Shown here: in pieces, positions 47,004-59,072 of the stretch
Layout: every line of letters begins with the position of its first letter
How positions within the stretch are numbered: the stretch's first letter is position 1
Assembly (NCBI GenBank): GCA_029891345.1
Contig: CM056993.1
Location: forward strand, 274,340,900 to 274,404,899
Reading direction: 5' to 3'
Length of the DNA stretch: 64,000 nt
Origin: Dryococelus australis
Taxonomy: Eukaryota; Arthropoda; Insecta; Phasmatodea; Phasmatidae
Notes under the pieces: model-generated
Seen by the model: only the letters and a program-made list of their open reading frames with translations
The model's database searches: none
Told to the model about the DNA's origin: nothing
Program-made: the position numbers and the translations under genes

Positions 47004-50000
47004 AGTTATTTTATTTCCATAATTTTTATCACATATCTACTCGTGTATGTACATGATCAGAGACAGGTGATAAGCACCTTAGCATTTATCTCGTTAGTTG
47101 TTGTTTTGCTCTCATACGTTTGGTTTTAATTCTTGCGACTTCTGTGATTCAAAAACTTTATTTTTGTTTTCCACTATCACAGCACAACCACACAACACAA
47201 TGCGTACGAACCACAACTAATACTGTGCGACAAGAACTGCGCGGTACAGTACTATTGCTGCCCTGTGTTTGTTGGGGCCCACGTCATGGTGGGTCCCGAC
47301 CTGGAAGCATCAAGTGGCAACCTCGCCTCCCATTCGCGCACGTCATCTACATTTCCTCGCTTTCCCGCTCCAAGGCATCCACACTTACACGCCCTCGCAA
47401 GCTACGTAATACAAATTCAAATATAGCATCCTTGTTTAGAGATATATACCAGTGTCTGTGTATACTGGACGCTTATAAACCATCTTTATTTTGATATAGT
47501 TTGTTGCCTGAAATCTATGATGGTTTGAATTTTATAAATAATGAAAAAGTGCATTTAAAATTAAAAATTTAAATTTAATAGGTTTACAAATCTAGATGCG
47601 TTTAATCTTTAACAAAAAATCTTTAGTTGAAAATTGTACGACAAAAAATGACTGATAAGATATTTGTCCAAAGTTAGCATGTAATTCCCCAATCCATACA
47701 TGGTGAAGTTTGGCCTTAATAGTCCCTCCCACTATCACATTTCATGTTATGTACTACGAATAACGTGATGTTTCCATAAAATTCATATTATGTGTGATTA
47801 GTAAATGAATATACACCATCTTCTAGTACTGTTATCCCATTCTTGGGAAAAGCCATGATAGTTAACAATCACAGATTGTCAAGGTTCTGATATTGGAACA
47901 CAGGTAACAAAACTCAGTGCTTTAAACTTCAGGCAAGTAATGGTCGCGTATACTAAGCTTCTGAAGCCATTGTGAATTTTCTTACCAGCCTCCAGCATTT
48001 GATCAGTCTAGCTCAGGGTGCAAAGAACCTTTCGTTTTTGTTGGGTGAAATTCTTGGGGTAGTTGTGAAGAATACATGATATGACAATCCAGTAGATTTT
48101 TATCACAGTAAGCTTATTAAAAGCTAACATCCTTCATACAGAGTGACCTACCTTATGAAAAGCTGCAAGACTTAATGATTACTGCGTAAAGTGATATATG
48201 AGACAGTTAAAATCCCAAGCCAGCACATTTTCATCCGTATGTGGTAGTTAGAGTAGTAGTTTTTTTTTTTTTGGGAGGGGGATGGTATGTGTCTGCAATA
48301 TTAATAATACTGAAAAGTGATTGCGTAGGCACATTATTATATTTGCGGAGAATGCTATGTAACACTATAATGTGGGGTAGAGGGCGGCTATGACAATCAG
48401 GAAAATTGTGCCTATAAATTACAAAAAACATCAAAATTAACATGTCAACAAATACCAAAAACTACAAAAGTGTTCAATACAGCCACCACTTGTTTCAAAA
48501 AGAGTAATTCCATGCAAATCTGCAAATCACTGCTTCTAGGAGCATGGGCAAAGTGAGCACTGAGGGTCACATTGATTAATTTACTACCTGCTACGTATGA
48601 AGCAGGTAAATCAGTGCAACCTTCTGCACTTGCTTCAATTGTATTCTGGGGAGTAGAGTGGCACATCTGTATGGAATCACGTTTCTGGAATAAGGTGATT
48701 GTACAAAATTCACAAAAAATGCAATGTCCTAAAAAATGAAAAATAGGAATTAACAGTTACCTCCAAAATTGGTGGTGGGAGGGACACTGTTACTCGCCTA
48801 TTTAGGGGTGGATACATTTACTCATACTTGCAACCCTCCATTCGTAAATCATGTATTGTCACGGTCAAAATGAGAAGGTGCCATGAGCGCACACACCACC
48901 CTGCTAACAACCAACTGCACTCTCTGGCATTTAGTGTTGCACTGATTGTACAGTTCACCACTATAATGGGTGAACATATGTAAGTGTTTCACTTTGCTTG
49001 TGTTCATGACAGTTTGGTAGTGTGGGATATCCACTAGTAGGTGTTTACAGCTACAACAATTCCTCATTGTTTGTAAAAAAAAATTGAAACACTGGCAAAA
49101 TTTCACCTCTCTAAGCTTTGCAAAAGCCAAATGCTATGTCATGTTCGTACTGTTCTAAATCTTTCCTTCAGAAAAGCAGTGAATTTGGATACCTCTAATA
49201 TTTAAAATAGGCCTAGAACATTTTTGTTTGAAAAAAAAATATGAAGCTGACATTCCAAAATGTAATTAAAAAAAAAAAAAAAAATGTGGTAGAAATCTTT
49301 TATTTTTGTTTCTGATTGTGTTCCTATTGTGGCATTTGTTGTATTAGCTCAATACGTAATTAGTAGAGATCTGAAGAATTTGCTGGTTCCTTTTGTGATA
49401 AGTTAGAATTCAAAGCACGTGTGTCCATATAATTGTAGCCATTGGTCCCCACTGTGTTTGACATCTCCTGGAGAATGCTGGCCCAATCGTCGCCTTCCAC
49501 TGTGACAGCAGACAACCAGTGGAGAGTTGACGTCGGCATATGTGTACATACGACTGTAGAGTCTAGCATTGCAGGTCATTTTTCAGGTCTCTCTTTATTA
49601 AACATGGCATCACATGTTGGTGAGAATCAGCAGCTTTGTGTTTGGTTTTGCTATTCTGTAGTATTATTTGTACAAGTTGTAAAAATTTTGTTGTGGTAAT
49701 GGTTTTAACTTCCACTTAATAGTTTGTAACATAGTGTTGATCGTTATATTTGTGTGCTAAGTAATGGGAATTGTGTTTTGTCACATTTCATTTACAGAGG
49801 ACACATTGTTTCATTTCCACTGTCAATGCTATTGGATTAATGGTTTGTATGGGTAGTACATTAAGCACATGAGGTCTTTATTGAACTATTTTGGGAGTTT
49901 GCAAACTGATATGTTTTTGTTTGAAATGTTATAATTCCATATGCTTTGTCAAAGGTTCACTGAAATGTTTTATCATAGGAATTTTGGTTAGATTTAGACA

Positions 50001-50307
50001 TTATTTAGAATTGTGCGTGTTTGTATTTGCATTGTGACATTGCCTCATCCACCTTACTAACTTTCCAGTCTCCTATACTAAGAAGAATGTTTGCCCTCTT
50101 GTTGCAATGTGGGTATTAATGTTGAATTTTTAGTCTTATTTCTATAATCTTACCAAAGATCACAGTGTTTGATTCCTAAACCTATGTCACCTCATTTTTG
50201 AATATTCATTTTCTAGCAACACTACTGTAGAAAATATTCCAGAGATCTTTTTCATCTGCCACTTTTGACCTTGAGTACATAAAGTATATTCATTATTTTC
50301 AAGTATA
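47002..50307. other. No gene recognised
   Basis: 47200-47420 is GC-richer with an open plus-strand frame of unknown nature. 49360-49700 carries overlapping frames on both strands (a 69-codon minus-strand frame has plausible protein composition) but no family. The rest is AT-rich. Confidence 0.4.
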
Positions 50308-52610
50308 CATACATACACTCGCAATTAGGCTACCGCCCGGTGGCGAGCTCTCTCACCTCTCCTTCACCCAACCAACTCCTTTTCCACTCCCTTCCTGAAC
50401 TTACCAACCCCTCTCACAGATACCAATTCCTCCCTTAACACATTCCACTCCCTCACAGACCTCACAAGCATGGACTGCCTACTGCGATCTGTTCTCCTCC
50501 ACACCCTCTGAAGCTTCTCACTGTTGTTTCCTCTTCCTCTAAACACCCCCTTACTTAGCTTGCAGTGTAGTCCTCCCCATCCTCCCTCTTCATTCACCAC
50601 CCTGTACATCCTGACTAGCCGTTCAACTTTTCTCGTGTCCTTCAATGAGCTCCACCCCATTTCTTTCATCATCACTGATGGCCTATAGTTCCCTTCTTCC
50701 TCACCATCTTGCCCCTGCCTTCTCCACCTACCCTTGACCCATCTTGCTGCCCTTCTCTGCACCTTTTCCAGTTCTCGCACCTCCACCTCCACATATGGGT
50801 CCCATACTGCTGCAGCATATTCTAACATTGGCAGTACCATTGTGCCGTATGCCTTCTCCTTCACCTCACAGCTGACTCCCTTCAGCACCCTTCCCAGCAT
50901 ACCCAGAGCCCTTTTTCCCCTTGCAATCACCTTCTCTACCTGTTTTTTCCACCTGAGGTCTCCCTGCAGTACAATCCCTAGATACTTATATTCTGCTGCT
51001 TCTTATATCTCTTGTCCCTCCCATCTATACATGTCCCTGCTTATTATCTTTTTCCTTGTGAACTTCACTACCTTAGTTTTTCATACATTTATCTTTATTT
51101 TATTTTTCCTGGTCCACAACCACATCTTATTAATGTCCATCTGCAAATTTCCGCCCCCTCTCCCACTTCAGCATATACAATACAATTGTCTGCAAACAAT
51201 CTGATTTTTTCCCTAATCCCCAAACCCATGTCATTTACCATTATGGTAAACAACAAAGGACCCAGCATGTTTCCCTTGTGGTACCCCTGACGTAACCTCC
51301 TCTTCCTCGGATATTGCCTCCCCACTTTCACCCTCTGCTTTCGCCCCCTGAGAAAGTCCCTTATCCATTCCACTAGCCTCCTGTCTGGTATCGGCGCCTC
51401 CACTTTCCTAATCAATGTCCCTTGGGGCACCTTATCAAATGCCTTCTCAAAATCTATGAAGCAGGCATCCATCTGCTTCCCCTCATCAACTACCTGCACC
51501 AAATCCTCTAATAACCCAGCCAGCTGAGTCTCACATGAGTAACCCCTCCTGAAACCATGCTGGGACTCCTCCAACCAATTCCTATTGTTCATTACCCTCA
51601 CCACATACTGCACCACCAGCCTCTCCATTACTTTTCCTGTACTTGATGTGAGACTCACCGGTCTGTAGCTGCCAGGCCTCCCCCTATCCTCTCCCTGTTT
51701 GTGTATAGGTACAACCATAGCATCCTTCCAATCTTATGGTCACTTACCCTCTCCTAAGGACTTTTTAAACAGCACCTCTAAATATTTCACCAACTCACTC
51801 CCACCAAACTTTAGTGCTTTGTTTCCTATTCCATCTGGACCCCCTGCCTTACTGCTCTTCAACCCCTAATTACCTTTTCTGTCTCCCACTCCCTCATCTT
51901 AAACTTACTAAACACCCTCCGAACCCTGTTTGCCCCCTATTCCAACCCTCCTTTGCCTCAAACACTGACAAGTACTGTCCTTGCAGCATCTCCGATTTTT
52001 CTTGGTCATTTGTCGCATACCTACCATCCCTTCCTGTTAGCAGAGGGATCCCTTCCTCTCCTCCCCTTAACCTCCTAACATACCTAAACAATTTCCCCCA
52101 TTCCTGGCCTTTTCCTTCTTCCACCATGTTCCCCAGAAATACATTCTTTCCCTGTTTGATCTTCCTTTCAAGCTGCCTACCCATTTGTTTCATAATTCCT
52201 TTAGATCTTATCATTCCTTCATTTCTCCACTTGGCATGTAATTTTCTGCACTTCCTCTTTATTTTCGAAATTTTATGTACATAATATGGCGGATCTCCCC
52301 CAGTCCGTAACCTTTTCATTGGCTCAAATTTCTCCAACATAATCTCCATTAATCCTCTAAACTCCCTCCACAACCCCTCTACACCCTCCTCCATAGACCA
52401 TTGTTTAAACCTGTCTCTCAGGCCTTTCTGCCATTTGCACTTCCCTCATCCTGCCAATCCCAATTTCCACAACCGGGATATGATGGTCGCTTATACCATC
52501 CAATACTATTGCACCAACTACAGCATTCCTAGGTCTGAACAACACCACATCCAGCATTGACCCAACACCCTCCTCATTCCATCTCGTAGGTGTAAAAGCA
52601 TAGATTGATA
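50308..52610 (-). mobile_element. LINE copy B: endonuclease end, linker and reverse transcriptase of the same family as 37121-37772
   Basis: On the minus strand the element opens at about 52610 in the end of an APE endonuclease (GSMLDVVLFRPRNAVVGAIV, then ISDHHIPVVEIGI). The linker follows (52394-51894; HKISKIKRKCRKLHAKWRNE, GKLFRYVRRLRGG). The RT (51718-51095) carries RPGSYRPVSLTSSTGKVMER, ESQHGFRRGYSCETQL and CFIDFEKAFDKVPQG. The 'G.PQGS.LGPLLF' box has become YHKGNMLGPLLF, and the catalytic box is FADN at 51185-51196 instead of FADD. The C-terminal frame (50930-50364) is the same protein as copy A (MVLPMLEYAAAVWDPYVEVE). Frame breaks separate these blocks. The 3' tail matches copy A. With an altered active site it cannot encode a working enzyme. 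Confidence 0.88.
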
Positions 52611-52994
52611 AAATTAAGTAATGTTAAATAGTTTTACATCTCTCATTCCTCAAAATATCATTTCAGTTATGCCTACCATTGAACTGTTAACCAGTTCATT
52701 GAAATTCATTAAAACATAACTTTCTTTTTCTGTTGATGTAAATGCCTATGCAAAAAATGTTTGTCACACTTCCATCACTATCGTTGTACTTACATTAAAT
52801 TGTTAAGAGAAACCTCTTACAAAAATTTTAAGGTTAATTATGCTACCAACTATTTCTTGGCACATTTTTTCATTGTGCAGAGGAAAATAAATAATGCCTT
52901 GTTCTCTTAATGCATTGGTTGTTGCTTTTAGTTATTGCCATTAGGCACCGAGTTATAAAATACAGGATGTTCACATTTGTGATTACTGTTCTGT
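52611..52994. other. No gene recognised
   Basis: AT-rich spacer between LINE copy B and the SINE at 52995. Confidence 0.5.
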
Positions 52995-53235
52995 ATACAG
53001 TGTACGAGGTGGCGCAGTTGTAAACTACTGTACTCGAGTTTGGGAGGACCCAGGTTTGACTCCTGGTCCGCCCACTCTGATTTTAGTTATCCAAGATTTT
53101 CGAAAATCACTCCAGACAAATGCTGTGGTGGTTCCTTAATATATGCCATGGCCGTTGTTTTCCAGTTCCTGATTGTGTGATGTTCTCCTGCTAAAGCCTT
53201 GTCACTATTCAGGGGCATTGAAAACACCTAATAAA
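52995..53235 (+). mobile_element. tRNA-derived SINE with intact A and B boxes
   Basis: GGTGGCGCAGTTG (A box, 53008-53020) and GGTTTGACTCC (B box, 53053-53063) have tRNA-like spacing. The body contains AATCACTCCAGACAAATGCT, then GTGGTTCCTTAATATATGCC and ATGGCCG. This resembles, from memory, a widespread polyneopteran SINE body with 'CTCCAGGCAAATGCCGGGATGGTTCCTT'-like sequence. The tail ends near AACACCTAATAAATTAA. Confidence 0.75.
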
Positions 53236-53787
53236 TTAAAAAAATATATATGTAATTTTAGAGCATGAAATATATGCGTGGAAATGTGACAACGCCATGC
53301 TCTTTTGCTTACCTCACTGCTCTAGATCGAAAGGAAAAAAAAAAAGATAAGTTAGTTTGACAGACAGTCGATAGAAATACTAATACCAAAATACCACATA
53401 TCAGAAACACTCTGAAGAGCATGTTGCAATTGAAATAACCACAACCATAGCAGTATCTATAGCCATTGCCACAGCTGTGATAAAAATTATTAGCTGCAAT
53501 TAACAAAATAAAGCCATATCATTTAGTGTCTTATCCTGTCAAGTTTTACTTCCAAAAGAGAACTTTTAGAGGAAATGTTTTTAAGTTGTGTTATCACCTA
53601 ATCCCTCCCTCCGTCATCCCCACCACCCCATAATTTAATTTTTGTAAACATTGTGGGGTTAACAGTCCCTAACGTTTGCATCTTTTCACACTTATCGTAA
53701 TCTTTCAGTTCTTATGTAAGCTATCAATTTATTTCCATATAGGCCTATTTTTATATTTAGCATGCATCCTAAAAACTCAACAGTGGA

Positions 53788-54010
53788 AAGGCCGCAGTGG
53801 CTGAGTTGTTAAACTGCTCACCTCTTATCAAGACAAACCCGGTTCAATCCCGGATTTTCGTCAGTGGGAATTGTGCCAGACAATGTCGCTGGTCGGCTGG
53901 TTTTCTCTGGGATCTCATGTTTGTCCTGCCCTTGCATTCCGGCACTGCTCCATTCTCACTTCATTTCACCTTCAATCCATTCCATTGGATAAGAGTTGTT
54001 GAGTTTACAT
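53788..54010 (+). mobile_element. tRNA-derived SINE, best copy of the second family
   Basis: AGTGGCTGAGTTG (A box, 53796-53808) and GGTTCAATCC (B box, 53841-53850) are clear. The body reads CAGTGGGAATTGTGCCAGAC, AATGTCGCTGGTCGGCTGG, TTTTCTCTGGGATCTCATG and TGCCCTTGCATTCCGGCAC, and recurs in decayed form at 8560, 40595 and 41815. The overlapping 87-codon frame is incidental. Confidence 0.78.
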
Positions 54011-54569
54011 TTTCAGAAAATATATGCCATTGCACATATGATGAGAAACAACACAATTGATTGTGTATGCGCACATGCATACATACATTAAGAAATAACT
54101 ATATACATATACAAACACATACATATAGAATATTTTGTTTAAGACTCATACTATATCAGAATGTTAAATTGTATTTGTATTATCAAAGCATTGAACAGAA
54201 TAGAAAGCACCAGTAAGGGAATGGGATTTGAGCTTCTTATAATTGTTTATTGATTATTGATTTTATAGAACTTGGAAGTTTCTTTATTAATTTCATACCA
54301 TTACAGTACCTAAGGATTTTAAAGTATATTTTTTGTTTTGTGTTAAAAATATCCTCCACCATATTCTATGCAGTGGGGACAACAACATACCATACATGCA
54401 TCTAGGTATTATTGCCTACGTGCTAGGCACTATATCACTGCAGCTGAAGTTTTGTGGGTAATTGTTAAGAATAGTGACTTTTCCGAAAATAAAAAAAATC
54501 CATTTAAAAGTGGTGTAATTCCATATTACTAAGTACACAGATCACAAATTTACTAGGGGCATCAAGATA
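54011..54569. other. No gene recognised
   Basis: AT-rich, with CATACA/TACATA-rich simple sequence at 54075-54130. Confidence 0.5.
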
Positions 54570-55045
54570 ATATCAATATAAACCATAAATATGATAGTGG
54601 GGAGATTTATGAAGATCAAGGGAAATGGTAGGGTAAAATGTGCAAAATATATGTACGTAATCATAATACATTATCACGAAAATACATCAAATTGCAAAAA
54701 GATGTAACCGAACAATACCTAAATTTATAATTATATCAATACAAGCCACAAATACGATAATGAGGAGGACTATGAAGATCAGGTAAATTGCGGGGTAAAA
54801 CGTGTGAAAAGTATGTCAGTTATTTTTATATTTTATTACGAACATACGTTAAATTGCAAAAAGACATAACGGAACAATACCTACTTTCACTATATTGTCA
54901 CTAGAAACCTCAAATAGAATAGTGGGAAGAGCTATAAAGATTGGGAAATTGTGGGGTAAAACATATAACAGTTATATATTATTTATGTAAGCAAATTTCA
55001 GTTTGCTGCACTATTTGCACAAAGACCTAACCTAACTTCATGTAT
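54570..55045. repeat. Tandem array of three ~161-bp units
   Basis: The unit core ATAGTGGGGAG...GAAGATCA...GGTAAATTG..GGGTAAAA appears near 54593, 54755 and 54915, about 161 bp apart, each followed by ...CAAAAAGA(T/C)(G/A)TAAC or the equivalent. The last unit ends with AAAGACCTAACCTAACTT. A lone related unit is at 38108-38275, and the terminal motif alone recurs near 36030. Confidence 0.75.
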
Positions 55046-57033
55046 TTCTGTCAGAAATAAGGTTTACTAAACGAGGGACTATTTATATTTAAGCTGTCCA
55101 TATGCCTTGTAACTGATACAGTAAACCATTAAATGATTTTGAAATTATTATCAGAATGCTTACGTGGTATATGCAATGGATTATTAGGGCTATCCTTATA
55201 CCCAATGAATTACACGATGCAGCACAAAATAACACAAGAAAATGAGCCCTGATACACACTAAAACACTTGCAGGAAATGGGCGGGGCGGGAATTATAAAG
55301 GCCCGTACCCTGAAATGCCTTTCAGCTGCCGAAATAAAGAACATTTTACTCTGTCCGATGTTGCATTTACTTGGCAAACACTTTCCATACTTCCTCACGA
55401 AGCAACTTGCTACAGTTTCACCGGGCTTAATCCGCTGGCATGGGTTACACTGCAAAGAGCCAGAGGGCTATAAAAATTATGTGCCGCTTAAACGTGGGCC
55501 TGTGTCCCGTGCGGCAAAAAGAAATGGTTCTGGTAAATTAAATAGCTATTGCAGAATTAAATGATAGGTAACAAAGATTGCTGGCCAGTCGGGTGCGGGA
55601 AACGCGGAACGCAGTCACACGCAACCGACCCCTCAAGATGCTCGTCACTTACTACTGGGGTCGTGTGGCGCGTTCGCCGGCATTGGTGGGTGAGCACGTC
55701 ACATGGCACTACATTATGATGTAGTTTTACACTGGACCTTGCTTACCTGCTCAAACCTTAAAACTAACATTAAATAAAATTACCCTTACAAAGATGAGAT
55801 GTAACAAAATGGTGGACAAAACACACATGAGATGGAAGTAAACATGACACAACAGAAAACACTTGCACAGCACTGGGCTCTGAAAAGAACTTATGGGCTG
55901 GGTGTTGTTACTAAACACATAACTCATCTTGACCTGGCATGCTCCCAAAAGCCTACGATAATACTTCATGCCCTTTTTGGTGCCACTTCATATCATGCTC
56001 GGCCGGGCAGGAGCGCTACGCTAGTTCTGCACTAGCTTGCCCTTTTCTGCACTGCACTCGTCACACACACTTCATGCATTGTGCACACACATTTCCACAC
56101 TTGTGCACCAACGTAGAGTCTGGATGCCTGCTGTGGTGATGTTGGAGTGATCGGTCTGACAAACGGACTAGGGAGGTAGGGAGGGGACGCGAGCACACTT
56201 ATCGTGGCTTATGTGGCACTACTACACTGCAGTATTAGAAATCATTTTAAAAACAGGATATCGGTACACAATGTTTCATGTTACAGTAGCATTATTTATT
56301 ACATTACACCTTTACTCTTAGTTCTTTATGTGTTAATTTATTCATGGAAAAGCGACAGCATCACTGTCAATTATACCTTTTATCTGCAGTCAACACTTTG
56401 AGCTCGGAATTTTAGCTCCGTTTATTCTAACATTGTGTATTATTAAATTTCCACATATATACATATATTAAATATATACTGAAAATACTTACAGGGAATG
56501 AATGCTTGTTCGTGTTCTATTCCACTGTTATCAGTAATGTAGTCTTTTTTTATAAATTTGTAAATTGAAATGCTTAACACACAAAAGAATGGTAGTTGTT
56601 GCGAGCACGAATAAAGCATGTATGTGCACACACACTTGTAAACAAAACACTCGTTCTCGTACTCGCACTCACTCTCGATGAACATTTGGAACAGCTCTCT
56701 CTGACATTGCTGAGTGCGAGTTGGAACACGACCTGAATAAAGTATGAACAGACTATTACATTTAAAAGAAAACTTGTATCGTCAGAAAAATTGTCTTCTG
56801 TATCATTTTGTTGGTAGACATTAGTAATTTTTACACGTTTAAGGAAGCACTTTCCACTGGGTAATTACTCAATTACAAGTTAGAAATAATTTTTTTATCT
56901 TCTTTTTCTTATTCAACTTCTTCTTTATCTAATTTTCATAGTCTTCTTATTGTTATAACTGTTTTTAGTAATTCTTTATATTGAATTTGTGAATGCTTGT
57001 TAATATAAAATTTTTCACACTTTTTGTTTCCAG
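55046..57033. other. No gene recognised upstream of the first candidate exon
   Basis: 55260-55700 and 55900-56200 are GC-richer with unassigned frames (for example 55268-55564). Upstream exons or a promoter of the candidate gene at 57034 could lie here, but I cannot point to one. Confidence 0.35.
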
Positions 57034-57125
57034 ACACAGCATCTGAAGAGAGAATGGATCCCATGTACCTGCCATACTCGCATGCCAATGGTTTGCCGCA
57101 GGAGTCAAAACTTGCTACTTATATG
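57034..57125 (+). CDS. Candidate exon 1 of an unidentified multi-exon gene (partial)
   Basis: A good acceptor (CACTTTTTGTTTCCAG, ending 57033) precedes a 92-nt open segment, and GT follows at 57126, though GTATTA is a weak donor. Two bases complete a codon from an upstream exon. The reading then gives TASEERMDPMYLPYSHANG, then LPQESKLATYM, ending on a codon boundary. The next two candidate exons also start in phase 0, and the joined reading has no stop. An ATG at 57054 could be a start. The motif P-x-YLPYS recurs in the third exon. I do not recognise the protein; the composition suggests a disordered region of a regulatory protein. Codon choice is GC-richer than the AT-rich surroundings, which supports coding. 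Confidence 0.5.
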
Positions 57126-58419
57126 GTATTATATACTTATTTTGGATTTAAAGAAAACTCATAGAAACGTACGCACATTCCCCGATTATGTTTCAAACAC
57201 CTAGGATGAAGTTACATAGTTCTGTTAAATAAACAGACACAATGGCCAAATTATTAATTTCATTATAAAAACAGTTCACATTTAAAATGCATACTTTTCG
57301 CACATTCAGTATTTACAATCACACACACTGACGTAGCATAACGGAGACCAACAATACCCTTTCACACGCAGCACTCACAACACATGTTACAGTAAATTTA
57401 TTCCTGCCATGGAAAAGCAGATTTGTCACATCATAACTTGTGTAGGTTGGTTTAAAAAACACAAAGTGTAGAAACTTGCTGTGGTAATTTTAAGTTTATT
57501 TTTCCGGAAGAAAAATTAACACTTTGTTCAGCCAAGAGTAACACGACATGTCATCATCATGTCGCTGCACTTCTGCCAACTTCAGATATGTAACCATCCC
57601 ACCTTCACATCTAAATATACTATAATAAGTATTCAAACATTAAAATCTCATTTCAGTTGTCAATTACAAATTAAAACATCATTATTTTTGCTGCAATAAG
57701 TATGAAATAGGCCTGTACTAAAAACCAAAACATGTATAATTTACCAATTCTATTAGTGGTGCAAAACTTCCAGAGAGACAGAGAGAGAGAGATCAACAAG
57801 CTCTTCTCCGTCTATTCAAGTTTTTTCTCGGACAGAAAGAAACACCATGTCACTATGGCCTACACACCATAATTTGTGCTGACATTGTAAACTGTAAAAA
57901 TGAAATATGTTTCCATCAGTGCTACCTAAAAATTGATATATGTCCATAGGCTATGTTTAATTTACAAAGAATACCATAAAAATTGGTTAAAACAATGTTT
58001 TAACTGTGAGCTATTTCTTACTAGCCATTTCCAACACATTGCTTCTCTCACTGTTTTCAATTCTATTGACTACTAAATCAATATTTCAAGTTATAGAAGA
58101 TACTAAATTAAAGTTTAATTTTTTCAAACATATAATACATTAAAGTTTGATACATTTGTGGTATATAAGTTATTGAAAAAACAGGTTGACATGTTACCCC
58201 TACGGTGATCTTTAAAAGGTTTGTTTCAAAACATTCGAAGAAACCGTGAATGGACTATAACTGTGTGCTCAGAACCCCGTGATCTACCCATATAAGTACT
58301 CTTGTGGCTGATAGGGTGGCAGCAGAGGAAGACCATGTCAACAGGTGCTAACATTGTCAACATATAATTGCACCAAGAGAAGACACATACATGTGTGCAC
58401 ATTATCTTCCTGTATTTAC
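57126..58419. other. Start of a probable ~5-kb intron
   Basis: AT-rich, with a short GA-rich patch near 57770-57795. Nothing else recognised. Confidence 0.4.
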
Positions 58420-59072
58420 CCTCTTTCTCTTCAAACCTCCTTTACTTCCCCTTGCCCCTTTCTGTTTCTCCCCTTCCACCTCCTTTCTCTTTGTTTCCCC
58501 CTCCCTACATCTTTCTCCTTGTTTCCCTCTTCCTACATCTTTCTCTTTGTTTTCCCCTTCCTCATCTTCTTCCTCTTTCTGTTTGCCCTTTCCTCCTTCC
58601 TCTCTCCCTTTCCCTACTATCCCTCATCTTCCCCTTCTGCCTTTGCCATCTCCTAACTCTTCCCTCTTCCTTTCTCTCCCTCTCTCCCTACCCATTCTCT
58701 GTCTCCCCTCCCATCTTCTTCCCTTCCTCTTTATCCTTCCCTCCCTCCCCTCCCCATCCCATTCCTCCTTCCTTTCCTCTCTCTCATCTCCTTCCACTCT
58801 CCCTTGTCCCCTTCTCACTTCCCCTCTCCTTTGCCCCTTCTCAACTTTACCTCCTCCTGCCCCCTTCTCATCCTCCCTCTTTTCCTCCCTCTATTTCCCC
58901 CTTCCCTCCTCTCTCCTTTCTCTCATCTCACTTTCCCTCCCTCTCTTCCCTTTCCCCCTCTCCCCTCCTTACCTTTCCCCCTCCCCTCTTTTACCTTTCC
59001 CCCTCCCCTCTCTACTTCCCCTCTCCTCCCCTCCCCTCCCCTCCCCTCCCCTCCCTCTTCCTCCCCAACCCT
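58420..59072 (+). repeat. ~650-bp homopyrimidine (C/T) tract
   Basis: Over about 650 bases the plus strand is almost entirely C and T, built of CTTCC, CCTTT and CTCCC units and ending in a CTCCC array near 59026-59055. A and G appear only occasionally. Three plus-strand frames of 100-260 codons (Pro/Ser/Leu/Phe only) and two minus-strand Gly/Arg/Glu frames are artefacts of this composition. It lies inside the probable first intron of the candidate gene. Confidence 0.9.

Noticed and set aside
51814-52284. 156-codon plus-strand ORF, and the similar one at 50734-51204
   Set aside because: Both are antisense shadows of the LINE copy B protein, whose minus-strand readings carry recognisable RT motifs.
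52995-54010. Functional tRNA genes
   Set aside because: A and B boxes are present, but the sequences do not fold into a full cloverleaf with paired acceptor ends and they continue into long shared bodies, so they are SINEs.
36030-55040. Telomere repeats (TTAGG)n
   Set aside because: CCTAA motifs occur in only about two copies at a time, always inside dispersed repeats, so they are not telomeric arrays.
54570-55045. CRISPR array
   Set aside because: Units are ~161 bp, diverged, and lack short identical repeats separated by unique spacers; no cas gene is present.
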